DNA of 64,000 nt from Flavobacterium silvaticum (GCF_012911565.1 NZ_JAAMPU010000108.1:372001-436000), one strand, 5' to 3'; shown: positions 20,411 through 28,226, counted from the first letter of the stretch. Program-made: numbers and translations. Notes: generated by a model from the sequence alone, not told the origin.

Positions 20411-20418
20411 CAAAGGTA
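20411..20418 (-). promoter_or_regulatory. recR -7 box, near-leaderless
   Basis: The minus strand reads TACCTTTG (TAnnTTTG), ending only 4 bp before the recR ATG at 20406. With a start site 4-7 nt after the box, the transcript would begin at or within a few bases of the start codon. Confidence 0.5.
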
Positions 20419-20494
20419 ATGGAATGGTTGATTCGTTTATTTGTTGATTTGGGTTTTAGGGATTAAAGACTATTTTGCAGCATATTTTATAGTA

Positions 20495-21994
20495 ATGACT
20501 CCAACGCTGATCCTTTGCCTCATGGCCGTTTATTTCGGCCTGCTTTTCTTAATATCGTTTGTAGTGAGCCGCGAAAACAGCGGGAACGAAGCGTTTTTCA
20601 AGGCCAATAAAAATTCCAAATGGTATCTAGTAGCGTTCGGGATGATTGGGACGGCTTTGTCCGGAGTTACGTTCATCTCGGTTCCGGGACAGGTTGGTTC
20701 GCCAGACGTACAGTTCAAATATTTCCAGTTTGTCATTGGCAACGCGATTGGCTTTTTACTTATTGCCCGCGTTCTGCTCCCCTTATATTATCGACTCAAC
20801 CTGACCTCGATTTACGGCTATATCGAGCAGCGCCTGGGAACTATCGCTTACAAAACGGCGGCATTGATTTTCCTGATTTCGCGCACCATCGGTTCTGCGG
20901 CACGACTGTATCTGGTTGTGATCGTATTGCAGCGGTTCGTGTTCGATGCATTCGGTGTTCCGTTCTGGCTGACGGTACTTTTGTCGCTTGCCCTGATTTT
21001 CGCCTACACCTACAAAGGCGGCCTCAAAACCATTATCATCACCGATACACTCCAGACGCTATTCCTCGTGTCATCTGTAATCCTCACGATAATCTTCATC
21101 TGCAACAGCCTCGATTACAATCTGCCCCAGGCATTCGAAGCGGTCAAACAAAGCAATTACTCGAAAATTTTCTTTTACGAAGACTGGCTCAAAAGCAACT
21201 TTTTCATCAAGCAGATCCTCGGAGGCATTTTCGTCACGATTGCCATGGTCGGTCTCGATCAGGATTTGATGCAGAAAAACCTCAGTTGTGCCACAATCGG
21301 CGAAGCACAAAAGAATATGTATACGTTTACGGGTGTTTTCATCATCATCAACCTGTTCTTTTTAAGTGTTGGCGCGTTGCTTTACATGTATGCCGAAAAG
21401 AACGGAATCTCAATACCGATCGATGCCGTGACCGGAAAACCGAGGACGGACTTATTGTTCCCGAATATCGCTTTCAATTACCTCGCGCTCATTCCGGGAA
21501 TCGTATTTTTACTGGGATTGACGGCGGCCACTTTCGCCACGACCGATTCGGCTTTGACGGCTTTGACCACATCGTTTTGCGTCGATTTTCTCGGCATGGA
21601 CAAAAATGTGACGACCAACGAGAAAACATTGGTCCGCACGCGCCATTGGGTACACATTGGGTTTTCCCTTCTGATGTTTTTGGTGATCCTGATTATTTAC
21701 CTGGTGAACAGCGATGCCGTCGTAAGCCTTATTTTCACTATCGCGGCGTTTACCTATGGGCCTTTACTCGGATTGTATTCGTTCGGGTTGTTTGTCAAAG
21801 GCAGGAACGTCAAAGGCATTTTGGTTCCTGTGGTTTGTGTGGCCGCGCCTATTATTTGTGGTATCGTCAAAAGTTATTCGGTGGAATTATTCGGCCAGTA
21901 TCAGTTTGCCGAGGAATTGATTATTTTAAATGGCGGATTGACTTTTCTGGGGTTGTTTGCCATCAGCCACAAATCAAATGAAGTACATCTGTGA
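20495..21994 (+). CDS. Sodium:solute symporter family transporter
   Basis: A 499-residue polytopic inner-membrane protein of the SSS family with about 13 hydrophobic segments. Characteristic parts include GMIGTALSGVTFISVPGQVG (residues about 47-66), LTSIYGYIEQRLG, SRTIGSAARLYL, and FATTDSALTALTTSFCVDF near residue 350. The family couples Na+ entry to import of sugars, amino acids or related solutes; the substrate cannot be told from sequence. The ATG at 20495 is preferred; a start at 20441 would add 18 residues before the first helix. Its TGA overlaps the GTG start of the next gene. Confidence 0.88.
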   Translation: MTPTLILCLMAVYFGLLFLISFVVSRENSGNEAFFKANKNSKWYLVAFGMIGTALSGVTFISVPGQVGSPDVQFKYFQFVIGNAIGFLLIARVLLPLYYRLNLTSIYGYIEQRLGTIAYKTAALIFLISRTIGSAARLYLVVIVLQRFVFDAFGVPFWLTVLLSLALIFAYTYKGGLKTIIITDTLQTLFLVSSVILTIIFICNSLDYNLPQAFEAVKQSNYSKIFFYEDWLKSNFFIKQILGGIFVTIAMVGLDQDLMQKNLSCATIGEAQKNMYTFTGVFIIINLFFLSVGALLYMYAEKNGISIPIDAVTGKPRTDLLFPNIAFNYLALIPGIVFLLGLTAATFATTDSALTALTTSFCVDFLGMDKNVTTNEKTLVRTRHWVHIGFSLLMFLVILIIYLVNSDAVVSLIFTIAAFTYGPLLGLYSFGLFVKGRNVKGILVPVVCVAAPIICGIVKSYSVELFGQYQFAEELIILNGGLTFLGLFAISHKSNEVHL

Positions 21995-22527
21995 AGCGAA
22001 AAACGTGGTATAAATCTGAGGTGCTTCCAGTCGGTTTAGGAATCCTTTCATTGCTTTTCGTGGTTATCGGAATCAAAAACATCGAGAATTACATCAACTG
22101 GCTGGCATTGATAGTAACAGGCGTTTGCGTGGGAATAACCGCGGGAATACTGGTTTATGGACTAGCCGCACTTGTTACGCCGGAGATAAAAACCTATAAA
22201 AATGCAAACGGTTTTAAAATCATCCACTTGTTGGTTTTTTCTTTCGTGGCGATTTCCTTCGGGACATTGCGCCTCATTAACGAGCATGCTGTTACGGAAA
22301 GCAAATGCAAAACATATATGATACAAAGCCTTGCCGAAAGCAACTCAGGAAGACCGGCCTATTTTGTATTTGTCACTGGCGAGAATGGCGAAGAGCGATT
22401 GAGTTTTGGAAAAAGCTTCAACGCATCGCATAAAGCAGGTGATTCGATTGAACTGTGCGTCAATACCGGTTTTTTCGGACTTAAGTTTTACAAACCCTCG
22501 AATCAAAGGCCGCAGGATCAATACTGA
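21991..22527 (+). CDS. Hypothetical three-helix membrane protein
   Basis: A 178-residue protein starting at GTG, which overlaps the symporter stop (GTGA), so translation is probably coupled. There are hydrophobic segments near residues 12-28, 38-60 and 78-95, followed by a soluble C-terminal domain of about 80 residues with the sequence RPAYFVFVTGENGEERLSFG. It has two cysteines in the C-terminal half (SKCKTY and ELCVN), which could form a disulfide in the periplasm. No family is recognised. Its 3' end converges on and overlaps the CoA-binding protein gene by 10 bp. Confidence 0.65.
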   Translation: MKRKTWYKSEVLPVGLGILSLLFVVIGIKNIENYINWLALIVTGVCVGITAGILVYGLAALVTPEIKTYKNANGFKIIHLLVFSFVAISFGTLRLINEHAVTESKCKTYMIQSLAESNSGRPAYFVFVTGENGEERLSFGKSFNASHKAGDSIELCVNTGFFGLKFYKPSNQRPQDQY

Positions 22528-22880
22528 TTCGTCGATAACATCACCAGGGTACAAGCCACTTCAATCTCAATGTTATTTTCCCGAAGCCTGCGTATCAATT
22601 CCGGATTTTCGGTTCCCGGATTAAAGATGACGCGATTGGGTGCCAACCCGATGATATAATCGTAATACGGCTCCTGGTTTTTAGGGTTCATGTAAAGGGT
22701 CACCGTATCGATTCCGTCGAAATCCTGTTTGGAATTATGTATTTCGATTCCGGCAACTTCACCTTTCCTCAACCCGACTGCTGCCACTTCATGTCCGCGA
22801 TGGACAAGTGAATTGATGGCGAGGTTTGAATATCGCATTGGGTTTTCCGAGGCTCCGAGGACTAAGGTCTTTTTTGACAT
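22518..22880 (-). CDS. CoA-binding domain protein (YccU-like)
   Basis: A 120-residue single-domain protein with a Rossmann-like CoA-binding fold. It begins MSKKTLVLGASENPMRYSN, followed by GHEVAAVGLRKGEVAG and a central VTLYMNPKNQEPYYDYI. It matches the small stand-alone CoA_binding family in length. The role in the cell is unknown; relatives are the N-terminal domains of succinyl-CoA synthetase-like proteins. The ATG at 22880 fits the family start better than one at 22886. It converges with the membrane-protein gene at 21991-22527. Confidence 0.85.
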   Translation of the reverse strand: MSKKTLVLGASENPMRYSNLAINSLVHRGHEVAAVGLRKGEVAGIEIHNSKQDFDGIDTVTLYMNPKNQEPYYDYIIGLAPNRVIFNPGTENPELIRRLRENNIEIEVACTLVMLSTNQY

Positions 22881-22921
22881 GATCATTAGATTGTTGGACT
22901 GTTAGATTGTTGGATTTTTGG

Positions 22922-22939
22922 TCCCGATAGCTATCGGGA
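22922..22939. repeat. 18-bp perfect palindrome
   Basis: TCCCGATAGCTATCGGGA is a perfect inverted repeat with no spacer, in the 294-bp gap between the CoA-binding gene and marC. I have the impression that such CCCGATAG-CTATCGGG palindromes recur in flavobacterial intergenic DNA, but only this copy is seen here. Confidence 0.7.
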
Positions 22940-23000
22940 TGGATTTTTGGATTTGAATCGGAATAGAAACCCTATTTTAAAATTGAAGTTCTTGTTTTTC

Positions 23001-23045
23001 TGTCTTTCTGACTTTCCTGACTTTCCTGACTTTCCTGACTTTCCA
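23001..23045. repeat. 9-bp tandem repeat (gactttcct)
   Basis: Five consecutive 9-bp units (tgtctttct, three exact gactttcct, gactttcca), immediately followed by ttttcccgactccc. The unit is the same as in the large array at 28286-28644. No gene is in this gap. Confidence 0.85.
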
Positions 23046-23158
23046 ATTTTCCCGACTCCCTTAAAGTTACTATCTTTATATGACACCCAATATTAAAATA
23101 AACACAAAACATAACTGGCAATTTACCCAAAGTTCACGCTTCACGTAATTGCCTGATG

Positions 23159-23166
23159 TACTTTTG
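23159..23166 (+). promoter_or_regulatory. marC -7 box, near-leaderless
   Basis: TACTTTTG matches TAnnTTTG, ending 8 bp before the marC ATG at 23175, so the leader would be only a few nucleotides. It is followed by gcccc, as after the recR box (gccc). Confidence 0.5.
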
Positions 23167-23174
23167 CCCCGAAT

Positions 23175-23804
23175 ATGGAACTTTTCATTTACCTCTTCGC
23201 TGCCCTGTTTTCTGTCCTCAATCCCATTGGAACCGTCCCTATTTTCGTAGGGCTTACCCAGGACGACCCCAAAGCCGAACGCTCGCGAATTTCACTCTGG
23301 ACCGGAATCAACGTGGCTATCATTTTATTGATTTCGTATTTCGTGGGTCAATATGTATTGTCGTTTTTTGGGATTTCGATAGATGCGTTGCGTATTGCGG
23401 GCGGAATCATCATTTGCAATTCAGGATTCAATTTACTTTCAGGCAACTTCAGCAAAAAACGAGGCATCAACAAACGCGTCGAGAACGAAGCCCAAAACCG
23501 CAACGACATCGCGCTCACACCTCTTGCCATACCCATGCTCGCAGGCCCAGGTTCCATTTCACTGCTTATCGCCTTCTATCAGGAACATCACCAATATTGG
23601 GAAATGGGCGTTTCATCACTTGCCATCCTCGCGGTTTCATTCGTCATTTTCATTATCCTCAGGTCAGCGCATTATTTGTCTCGTATACTTGGAGCTTCCG
23701 GTATTGTAGCTATTTCGCGTATCGTCGGGTTTATTGTGGTGGCCATTGGAATTCAGTACATAGTAAGTGCTGTGGTGAGTATTATCAAGGCGTATTTGTT
23801 TTAG
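23175..23804 (+). CDS. marC: MarC family integral membrane protein
   Basis: A 209-residue inner-membrane protein with six hydrophobic segments, matching the MarC/YhgN family throughout. It has FSVLNPIGTVPIFVGLT at residues 11-27, RIAGGIIICNSGFNLL around 73, and the family hallmark LTPLAIPMLAGPGSISLLI near 115. The function of the family is unresolved; the early link to multiple antibiotic resistance was not confirmed. It stands alone between a repeat-rich gap and the DHFR-like gene, with its own promoter box. Confidence 0.9.
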   Translation: MELFIYLFAALFSVLNPIGTVPIFVGLTQDDPKAERSRISLWTGINVAIILLISYFVGQYVLSFFGISIDALRIAGGIIICNSGFNLLSGNFSKKRGINKRVENEAQNRNDIALTPLAIPMLAGPGSISLLIAFYQEHHQYWEMGVSSLAILAVSFVIFIILRSAHYLSRILGASGIVAISRIVGFIVVAIGIQYIVSAVVSIIKAYLF

Positions 23805-23895
23805 AGCGCCGTATCGGCCTTTGCCTTCTTGTGGTGCCTTTTTTAAAATATTGAACCGTTATTTTTATGTAACTTTCTTTTGTAATTACTATTCC

Positions 23896-24462
23896 ATGAG
23901 AAAGATTATCCTCGAAGAATGGCTGTCGCTTGACGGGTTTGCGGCAGATAAGAATAATGCACTCGATTTTTTCCCATCAACAGAGGCAAATAAATTTTCA
24001 GACGAAGATCAATTGAAGTTTCTCGAATCGGTCGATTTGATATTGCTGGGACGAAAAACGTATGAGTTGTTTGTGGATTTCTGGCCACAAGCCACTATCG
24101 ATAAAGAAATCATTGCGGACAAACTCAACCTTTTGCCAAAGGTCATTGTCTCCCAAACGCTCAAAGATGCCCCTTGGGGAAAATGGAAAAAAGCCGAAGT
24201 CCTTTCGGGCGACCTGATTCCCGAAATCAAAAAACTAAAAGCACAAAACGGCAAAGACATCGTACTTTGGGGAAGCATCTCGATTGCCCGGGCACTTATT
24301 CAGGAAAACCTCATAGACGAATACCATATCCAGATTTGCCCGACCGTACTAGGTGAGGGAAAAAAGTTATTTCCAACTTCAGATCAGTACACAAACCTTA
24401 AACTGGTTGAAGTCAGGAATTATCCGACCGGAGTTGTGTTTTTGAAATACGAGAATAAGTAA
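23896..24462 (+). CDS. RibD/dihydrofolate reductase-like oxidoreductase
   Basis: A 188-residue protein of the RibD C-terminal/DHFR-like family. It begins MRKIILEEWLSLDGFAADK, then has LILLGRKTYELF (NADPH-binding region), IVLWGSISIARALIQENLIDEYHIQICPTVLGEGKKLF and a C-terminal strand. Stand-alone members are NADPH-dependent reductases of unknown substrate. The ATG at 23896 is the family start; an in-frame start at 23821 would add 25 residues in non-coding-looking DNA. A GTTA-N7-GTAAC motif about 35 bp upstream resembles sites near the HxlR gene, so the two may be co-regulated. An inverted repeat follows 11 bp after the stop. Confidence 0.85.
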   Translation: MRKIILEEWLSLDGFAADKNNALDFFPSTEANKFSDEDQLKFLESVDLILLGRKTYELFVDFWPQATIDKEIIADKLNLLPKVIVSQTLKDAPWGKWKKAEVLSGDLIPEIKKLKAQNGKDIVLWGSISIARALIQENLIDEYHIQICPTVLGEGKKLFPTSDQYTNLKLVEVRNYPTGVVFLKYENK

Positions 24463-24473
24463 ACAATGTATTT

Positions 24474-24542
24474 CTGTTACGTTATTTTCTGTTACGTTAT
24501 TTTGAGTAACGGAAAATAACGTAACAGAAAATAACGTAACAG
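24474..24542. repeat. 30-bp perfect inverted repeat with internally doubled arms
   Basis: The arms at 24474-24503 and 24513-24542 are exact reverse complements, separated by 9 bases (gagtaacgg). Each arm is two tandem copies of the 15-mer CTGTTACGTTATTTT or its complement. It lies between the convergent DHFR-like and HxlR genes, so it could act as a bidirectional terminator, but there is no U-tract. A related copy is at 26632-26691. Confidence 0.9.
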
Positions 24543-24621
24543 CCAAAGCCTGGACTTGGATGTAACTATTTTATTCGTTTTGCTTTTGATGATTCCATAT
24601 CAGATGACCTGTTTTGAAGCA

Positions 24622-24978
24622 CTATCCCCCAACAATCTTCTTCCGGTGCACCATTCCCCAATCGGTTAAATTACTTATGATGGTCTGCAGCGTATCGCCG
24701 TGTTCCGTAAGTTCATATTGAACAGATACAGGCTGTGTATCCAGGATAGTCCGCTTGACCAACTCGTTTATTTCCAGCTCCTTTAATTCTTTGCTCAGCA
24801 TTCTGTTGGAAATTCCGTCAATGTCTTTGAGAATATCGGAAAATCTTCTTTTGCCGTAGCAGCAAATAGAGGTGATAATGGCAATCTTCCACTTCCCGTT
24901 CAGCACGTCCATCGCATCCTGGACCGCCCTCATGCGCTTCTTCTGTTCCTGTTTGAACTCTTCTATTTTACAGCCCAT
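24622..24978 (-). CDS. HxlR-family winged-helix transcriptional regulator
   Basis: A 118-residue DNA-binding protein of the HxlR type. It has an N-terminal MGCKIEEFKQEQ with the conserved cysteine (C3) that senses electrophiles or oxidants in relatives such as YodB and HypR. DVLNGKWKIAIITSICCYGKRRFSDI (residues 24-49) and GISNRMLSKELKELE form the wing-helix core. It is divergent from two SDR oxidoreductase genes, with GTTAC/GTAAC motifs in between. The likely role is repression of the SDR genes until an electrophile or redox signal appears; that is inferred from arrangement and family. Confidence 0.9.
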   Translation of the reverse strand: MGCKIEEFKQEQKKRMRAVQDAMDVLNGKWKIAIITSICCYGKRRFSDILKDIDGISNRMLSKELKELEINELVKRTILDTQPVSVQYELTEHGDTLQTIISNLTDWGMVHRKKIVGG

Positions 24979-24979
24979 T

Positions 24980-25037
24980 GTTACTTGGTTATCTCTGTGT
25001 AACTGTTATTTTCCGGCACAAGGTTACGAAAAGTAAC
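24980..25037. promoter_or_regulatory. Candidate HxlR operators between divergent genes
   Basis: Two inverted repeats lie in the gap. GTTAC (24980-24984) pairs with GTAAC (24999-25003) across 14 bases. A tighter GTTAC-GAAAA-GTAAC sits at 25023-25037. HxlR-family operators are short inverted repeats in this position relative to divergent genes. The same GTTAC core occurs in the inverted repeats at 24474 and 26632. Confidence 0.5.
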
Positions 25038-25086
25038 TTTAGCATTCTAGCTTTGTCCCATTAAATAATCTCAATATTTTTTTAAA

Positions 25087-25845
25087 ATGGATTTTATAAA
25101 CAAAAATGTTGTCATTACAGGCGGAAGCACCGGAATTGGATTGGCGACCGCAAAAGCGTTCATCAATGCAGGGGCGAATGTTTTGATTACGGGAAGAAGT
25201 TCCGACAACCTGCAAAAAGCCGCAACACAGATCGACAGCCCGAAATTAAAGACGGTAGTTTCGGACACTTCCAATTTAGCCGGAATAACCGTTTTGGAAA
25301 ATGCAGTCGCCCAAAGCGGGAACAAAGTGGACATGCTGTTCCTGAATGCAGGTATTGCCGTATTCGCACCAATCGAACACGCTACAGAAGCAGACTTCGA
25401 TGCCCAGTTCAACACCAATGTGAAAGGATATTTCTTTACGCTCCAAAAAATGTTACCGCATTTGGCAGACCGAGCTTCGGTAGTATTCACTTCTTCAAAC
25501 GCAGCCCATCTGTCGAACATAAACGTGAGTGTCTATTCGGCCACAAAAGCTGCCGTAAATACCATTGCCCGGATTGCGGCAAACGAACTCGCAGACCGAA
25601 AAATCCGCGTCAACATCGTTACGCCCGGCCCGACAGATACCGGAGTTTTGTCTAAAGTAGGAATGCCGAAAGAGGTGGAAATCCAGGTTACCGAAAACAT
25701 CATAGCATCGACAGCGGTAAAACGAATGGGGCAACCCGAAGAAATCGCGAACATGGTACTGTTCCTGACTTCCGACAGCGCCGGATTCATCACCGGAAAC
25801 GAGTTTTTGGTCGATGGCGGAATGACAAATTATGCCCTTAAATAA
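25087..25845 (+). CDS. SDR family oxidoreductase
   Basis: A 252-residue classical short-chain dehydrogenase. It has TGGSTGIGLA for NAD(P) binding at residues 11-20, LNAGIAVFAPIE, SSNAAHLSNINVSVYSATKAA with the catalytic Ser and YSATK, and FITGNEFLVDGGMTNY at the C-terminus. TGRSSDN after the second strand suggests NADP preference. First gene of a pair (14 bp to the next) divergent from the HxlR regulator; such pairs usually detoxify aldehydes, quinones or other electrophiles. The substrate is not predictable. Confidence 0.9.
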   Translation: MDFINKNVVITGGSTGIGLATAKAFINAGANVLITGRSSDNLQKAATQIDSPKLKTVVSDTSNLAGITVLENAVAQSGNKVDMLFLNAGIAVFAPIEHATEADFDAQFNTNVKGYFFTLQKMLPHLADRASVVFTSSNAAHLSNINVSVYSATKAAVNTIARIAANELADRKIRVNIVTPGPTDTGVLSKVGMPKEVEIQVTENIIASTAVKRMGQPEEIANMVLFLTSDSAGFITGNEFLVDGGMTNYALK

Positions 25846-25859
25846 AGACAACGGAAATC

Positions 25860-26618
25860 ATGAGTAAACTAAAAAACAAAGTAGCTATAGTTACCGGGGC
25901 TTCAAAAGGAATAGGTGCATCCGTCGCGAAACACTTTGCCAACGAAGGTGCAAAAGTCGTCGTGAACTATGCCTCGAGCAAAGAAGCGGCAGATACTGTG
26001 GTCAAAGCCATAACCGATAACGGTGGCACAGCCATTTCAATTCAGGCCGATGTATCTGACGAAGCCGATGTGATCCGATTGTTCGCAGAAACAGAAAAGG
26101 CTTTCGGCACGCTTGATATTCTGGTAAACAACGCCGTCTTCCAGCAATACTTACCAATTGAAAATGTAACGACGGATGCTTTCCACCAACATTTCAACGT
26201 CAATGTTCTGGGACCCGTCCTTACGATCCGGCAAGCATTGAAACAATTTGGGGACAAGGGCGGCAACATCATCAATATCAGTTCGGGTGCCAGTAAATAC
26301 CCGCTTCCGACGGCGGCATTATACTCGGCTACGAAAGCGGCACTCGATGCCATCACTATTTCTTTATCGAAGGAACTCGGCGCGAAAAACGTCCGCATCA
26401 ATTCCATCCTGCCGGGCGCTACGGAAACAGAAGGCGCAACAAGTGCCGGCGTCACCAAAGGCAGCGAGCATGAAAAAATGTTCATCGCCAAAACGCCTCT
26501 GGGCCGAAGGGGACAACCCGAAGACATTGCCAAAGCTGTCGTTTTCCTTGCCTCGGATGAGGCCGCGTGGATTACGGGAGAGCAGCTTTCGGTTTCGGGC
26601 GGGATGTATGGTTTTTGA
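25860..26618 (+). CDS. SDR family oxidoreductase
   Basis: A 252-residue classical SDR with TGASKGIGASVA at residues 12-23, NYASSKEAAD after the second strand, SSGASKYPLPTAALYSATKAALDA (catalytic Ser, YSATK) and WITGEQLSVSGGMYGF at the end. The usual NNAG is NNAV here (LVNNAVFQQYLP), a mild change near the cofactor. It resembles glucose-1-dehydrogenase/3-oxoacyl reductase-type SDRs. It is the second gene of the HxlR-linked pair, probably co-transcribed, and is about as diverged from its neighbour as unrelated SDRs, so this is not a recent duplication. Confidence 0.9.
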   Translation: MSKLKNKVAIVTGASKGIGASVAKHFANEGAKVVVNYASSKEAADTVVKAITDNGGTAISIQADVSDEADVIRLFAETEKAFGTLDILVNNAVFQQYLPIENVTTDAFHQHFNVNVLGPVLTIRQALKQFGDKGGNIINISSGASKYPLPTAALYSATKAALDAITISLSKELGAKNVRINSILPGATETEGATSAGVTKGSEHEKMFIAKTPLGRRGQPEDIAKAVVFLASDEAAWITGEQLSVSGGMYGF

Positions 26619-26631
26619 ATAGCGACAGCAA

Positions 26632-26691
26632 AAAGTGTTACGCGATTTCGTGTTACGTAAAATTGCGTAACAGGAAATAACGTAACACTTT
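26632..26691. repeat. Inverted repeat related to the one at 24474
   Basis: The arms at 26632-26657 and 26666-26691 match at 23 of 26 positions around an 8-base loop. The right arm contains TGTTACGTTATTTCCTGTTA, differing by one base from the core of the 24474 repeat. It begins 13 bp after the second SDR stop and is followed by a T-rich stretch (tgtttttaat), so it can also serve as the terminator of the SDR pair. Confidence 0.85.
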
Positions 26692-26700
26692 GTTTTTAAT

Positions 26701-26898
26701 TAACGTGAGTTCGACATAAGAACTTCCCCTGACGCTTGAAATAGTAACTTCTGAAAAGGAAATCGTGAGCTAATTCCACAAAACACACGTCTTCTGCGTT
26801 GGATTTTTAGCTGATAGCACCACTATCACCCAAAAATCCGTCTTGAATCCATGTATTTTCTGGAATCCAGGCTTTGTCCTTATATCAAACTCACGTTA
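26701..26898. mobile_element. MITE-like element with 23-bp terminal inverted repeats
   Basis: A 198-bp non-coding block bounded by 23-bp inverted repeats (26701-26723 and 26876-26898) that match at 20 positions; both ends begin TAACGTGAGTT. Inside is a second inverted repeat, 26801-26817 against 26823-26839, with two mismatches and a 5-base loop. No open frame of note. The structure fits a miniature inverted-repeat element or a transposase-deleted insertion sequence; a clear target-site duplication was not found. Confidence 0.55.
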
Positions 26899-26932
26899 TT
26901 TACTTCAAAGCCTGGGTGCAACACTATCTAAA

Positions 26933-26960
26933 AAAGAAAACCTCCCAAAAGGAGGCTTTC
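26933..26960 (-). terminator. Intrinsic terminator of the HmuY-like T9SS gene
   Basis: The stem CCTCC/GGAGG (26941-26955, loop CAAAA on the plus strand) reads on the minus strand as GCCTCC-TTTTG-GGAGG followed by TTTTC and TTTTTT. It lies 27 bp past the stop codon at 26988. Confidence 0.8.
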
Positions 26961-26987
26961 AAATCAGACTTAACACAATGAAGCAAC

Positions 26988-28226
26988 TTATTGCAACACG
27001 ATCTTCTTAACTTCCTTGAAGTCGCCGGAAACGAACTCAAGAACGTAAACACCTGAAGAAAGCGACGTCAAGTCAACGCTTGTGTTGTTGAAGCCGGCCG
27101 AGGCGAGTTCAGAAGCATATACTTTTGAACCGTTCAGGTTATAGATATTGATGCTGTTTTTTGCGGTTGAAGAAGCGGCATCATAAACGATATTGATTTT
27201 TTTGTCGCGTGACGGGTTCGGGAAAACTCCAAAAGTCACCGCTGTCTGGTCAACTGTTGAAAGTTGGTCGGTTACGTCTTCCGAATTGAAGGTGATGACA
27301 CCGGTTGACGATCCTTCGAACGTATTGAAGACCAAACGGTAAACGGTTCCGTTAAGGTATTTTACGTAGAATGCCATATCGCTGTTGACATCATATGTGA
27401 ATGTTCCCATGTTGAATGTTTTCCAGTCGTAACCAATAGTGTTGATATCGGCGGAATATTCCAAAGCAGATGTATCTGTTCCGTTTGCCTCGTCATTCTG
27501 GGCTACCTGAATGTCTTTGTGGTGCAAAGCTCCGGTAACTGAGTACATCATGGAACCGTCGCCCATAATGTCCGTAAGGTATTTGGTGAATACGAAATCC
27601 CAATCGGTAGAAGCCGGTTCTGCAACAACAGCGGCATTATCCTGTAATGAAAAATAGTTGTACAATTGGGTGGTGTTGGTTGAATTCGCTACGGTTGTAG
27701 TCGTATCGGCACTCCACGCAGTTCCGTCCCAGCTTGAATACGTGAACGTGTATCCGCCCCAGAAATCATCGATTCTAAGTTTTTTATACGTGGCATCGGC
27801 ATATTTCAAAACGAAAATCACGGTTCCATAAACATGGTGGGTCACGGAATTGTACTCGCCCCAACCGTATGTTGCAGAACCTGAATCGAATGAGCCTGTT
27901 TCCCAAGCCGTTTCGCTGTTGTACAAATGCGTCCATGTGGCTTCCTGGGTTACATCGATGGTTGCCCAGTCGTTAAGGTCTGCCGACGCTTCGAACACGG
28001 AAATTCCTTTGTGGTCGTTTGAACGGATGCCGATATCAAAGGCACTCTGGCGGTTGAAAGCGATATCCCAGGAAGATGACGGATACGAATTGGTCGCCTG
28101 GTTAGACAGCTTGTAATACACCTGATTGGCATATCCAGCGCCCATGGCTACAGATCCGGGAACGGACTGTGCACTCATTGTAAGGCCCAAAAGACCCATT
28201 GCGGAAAGAAGTATTCTTTTTTTCAT
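26988..28226 (-). CDS. HmuY-like secreted protein with T9SS sorting domain
   Basis: A 412-residue protein with a signal peptide (MKKRILLSAMGLLGLTMSAQ). Two HmuY-like halves follow, each containing a W-D-[IV]-[AV]-F motif (SSSWDIAFNRQS near residue 50 and STDWDFVFTKYL near 205). The C-terminal T9SS type A domain begins FPNPSRDKKINI and ends GVYVLEFVSGDFKEVKKIVLQ. It would be exported through the type IX system and anchored at or released from the surface. HmuY proteins bind haem. It is the third gene after a TonB receptor and an HmuY lipoprotein, separated from the latter by the 28286-28644 repeat array. Confidence 0.82.
   Translation of the reverse strand: MKKRILLSAMGLLGLTMSAQSVPGSVAMGAGYANQVYYKLSNQATNSYPSSSWDIAFNRQSAFDIGIRSNDHKGISVFEASADLNDWATIDVTQEATWTHLYNSETAWETGSFDSGSATYGWGEYNSVTHHVYGTVIFVLKYADATYKKLRIDDFWGGYTFTYSSWDGTAWSADTTTTVANSTNTTQLYNYFSLQDNAAVVAEPASTDWDFVFTKYLTDIMGDGSMMYSVTGALHHKDIQVAQNDEANGTDTSALEYSADINTIGYDWKTFNMGTFTYDVNSDMAFYVKYLNGTVYRLVFNTFEGSSTGVITFNSEDVTDQLSTVDQTAVTFGVFPNPSRDKKINIVYDAASSTAKNSINIYNLNGSKVYASELASAGFNNTSVDLTSLSSGVYVLEFVSGDFKEVKKIVLQ

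Noticed and set aside
20620..21981. 453-codon open frame in another frame of the symporter gene
   Set aside because: It lies wholly within the well-supported sodium:solute symporter, and its translation is rich in Arg, His and Cys without domain signs. The symporter frame has clear membrane helices and family motifs.
23156..23854. 232-codon open frame overlapping marC in another frame
   Set aside because: marC is certain from family motifs; the overlapping frame is Arg/His-rich and starts upstream of the promoter box end.
24474..26691. Insertion-sequence ends with a transposase
   Set aside because: The two inverted repeats are each self-complementary rather than a pair of single ends, and no transposase gene lies between them, so they were reported as repeats and not as an IS.
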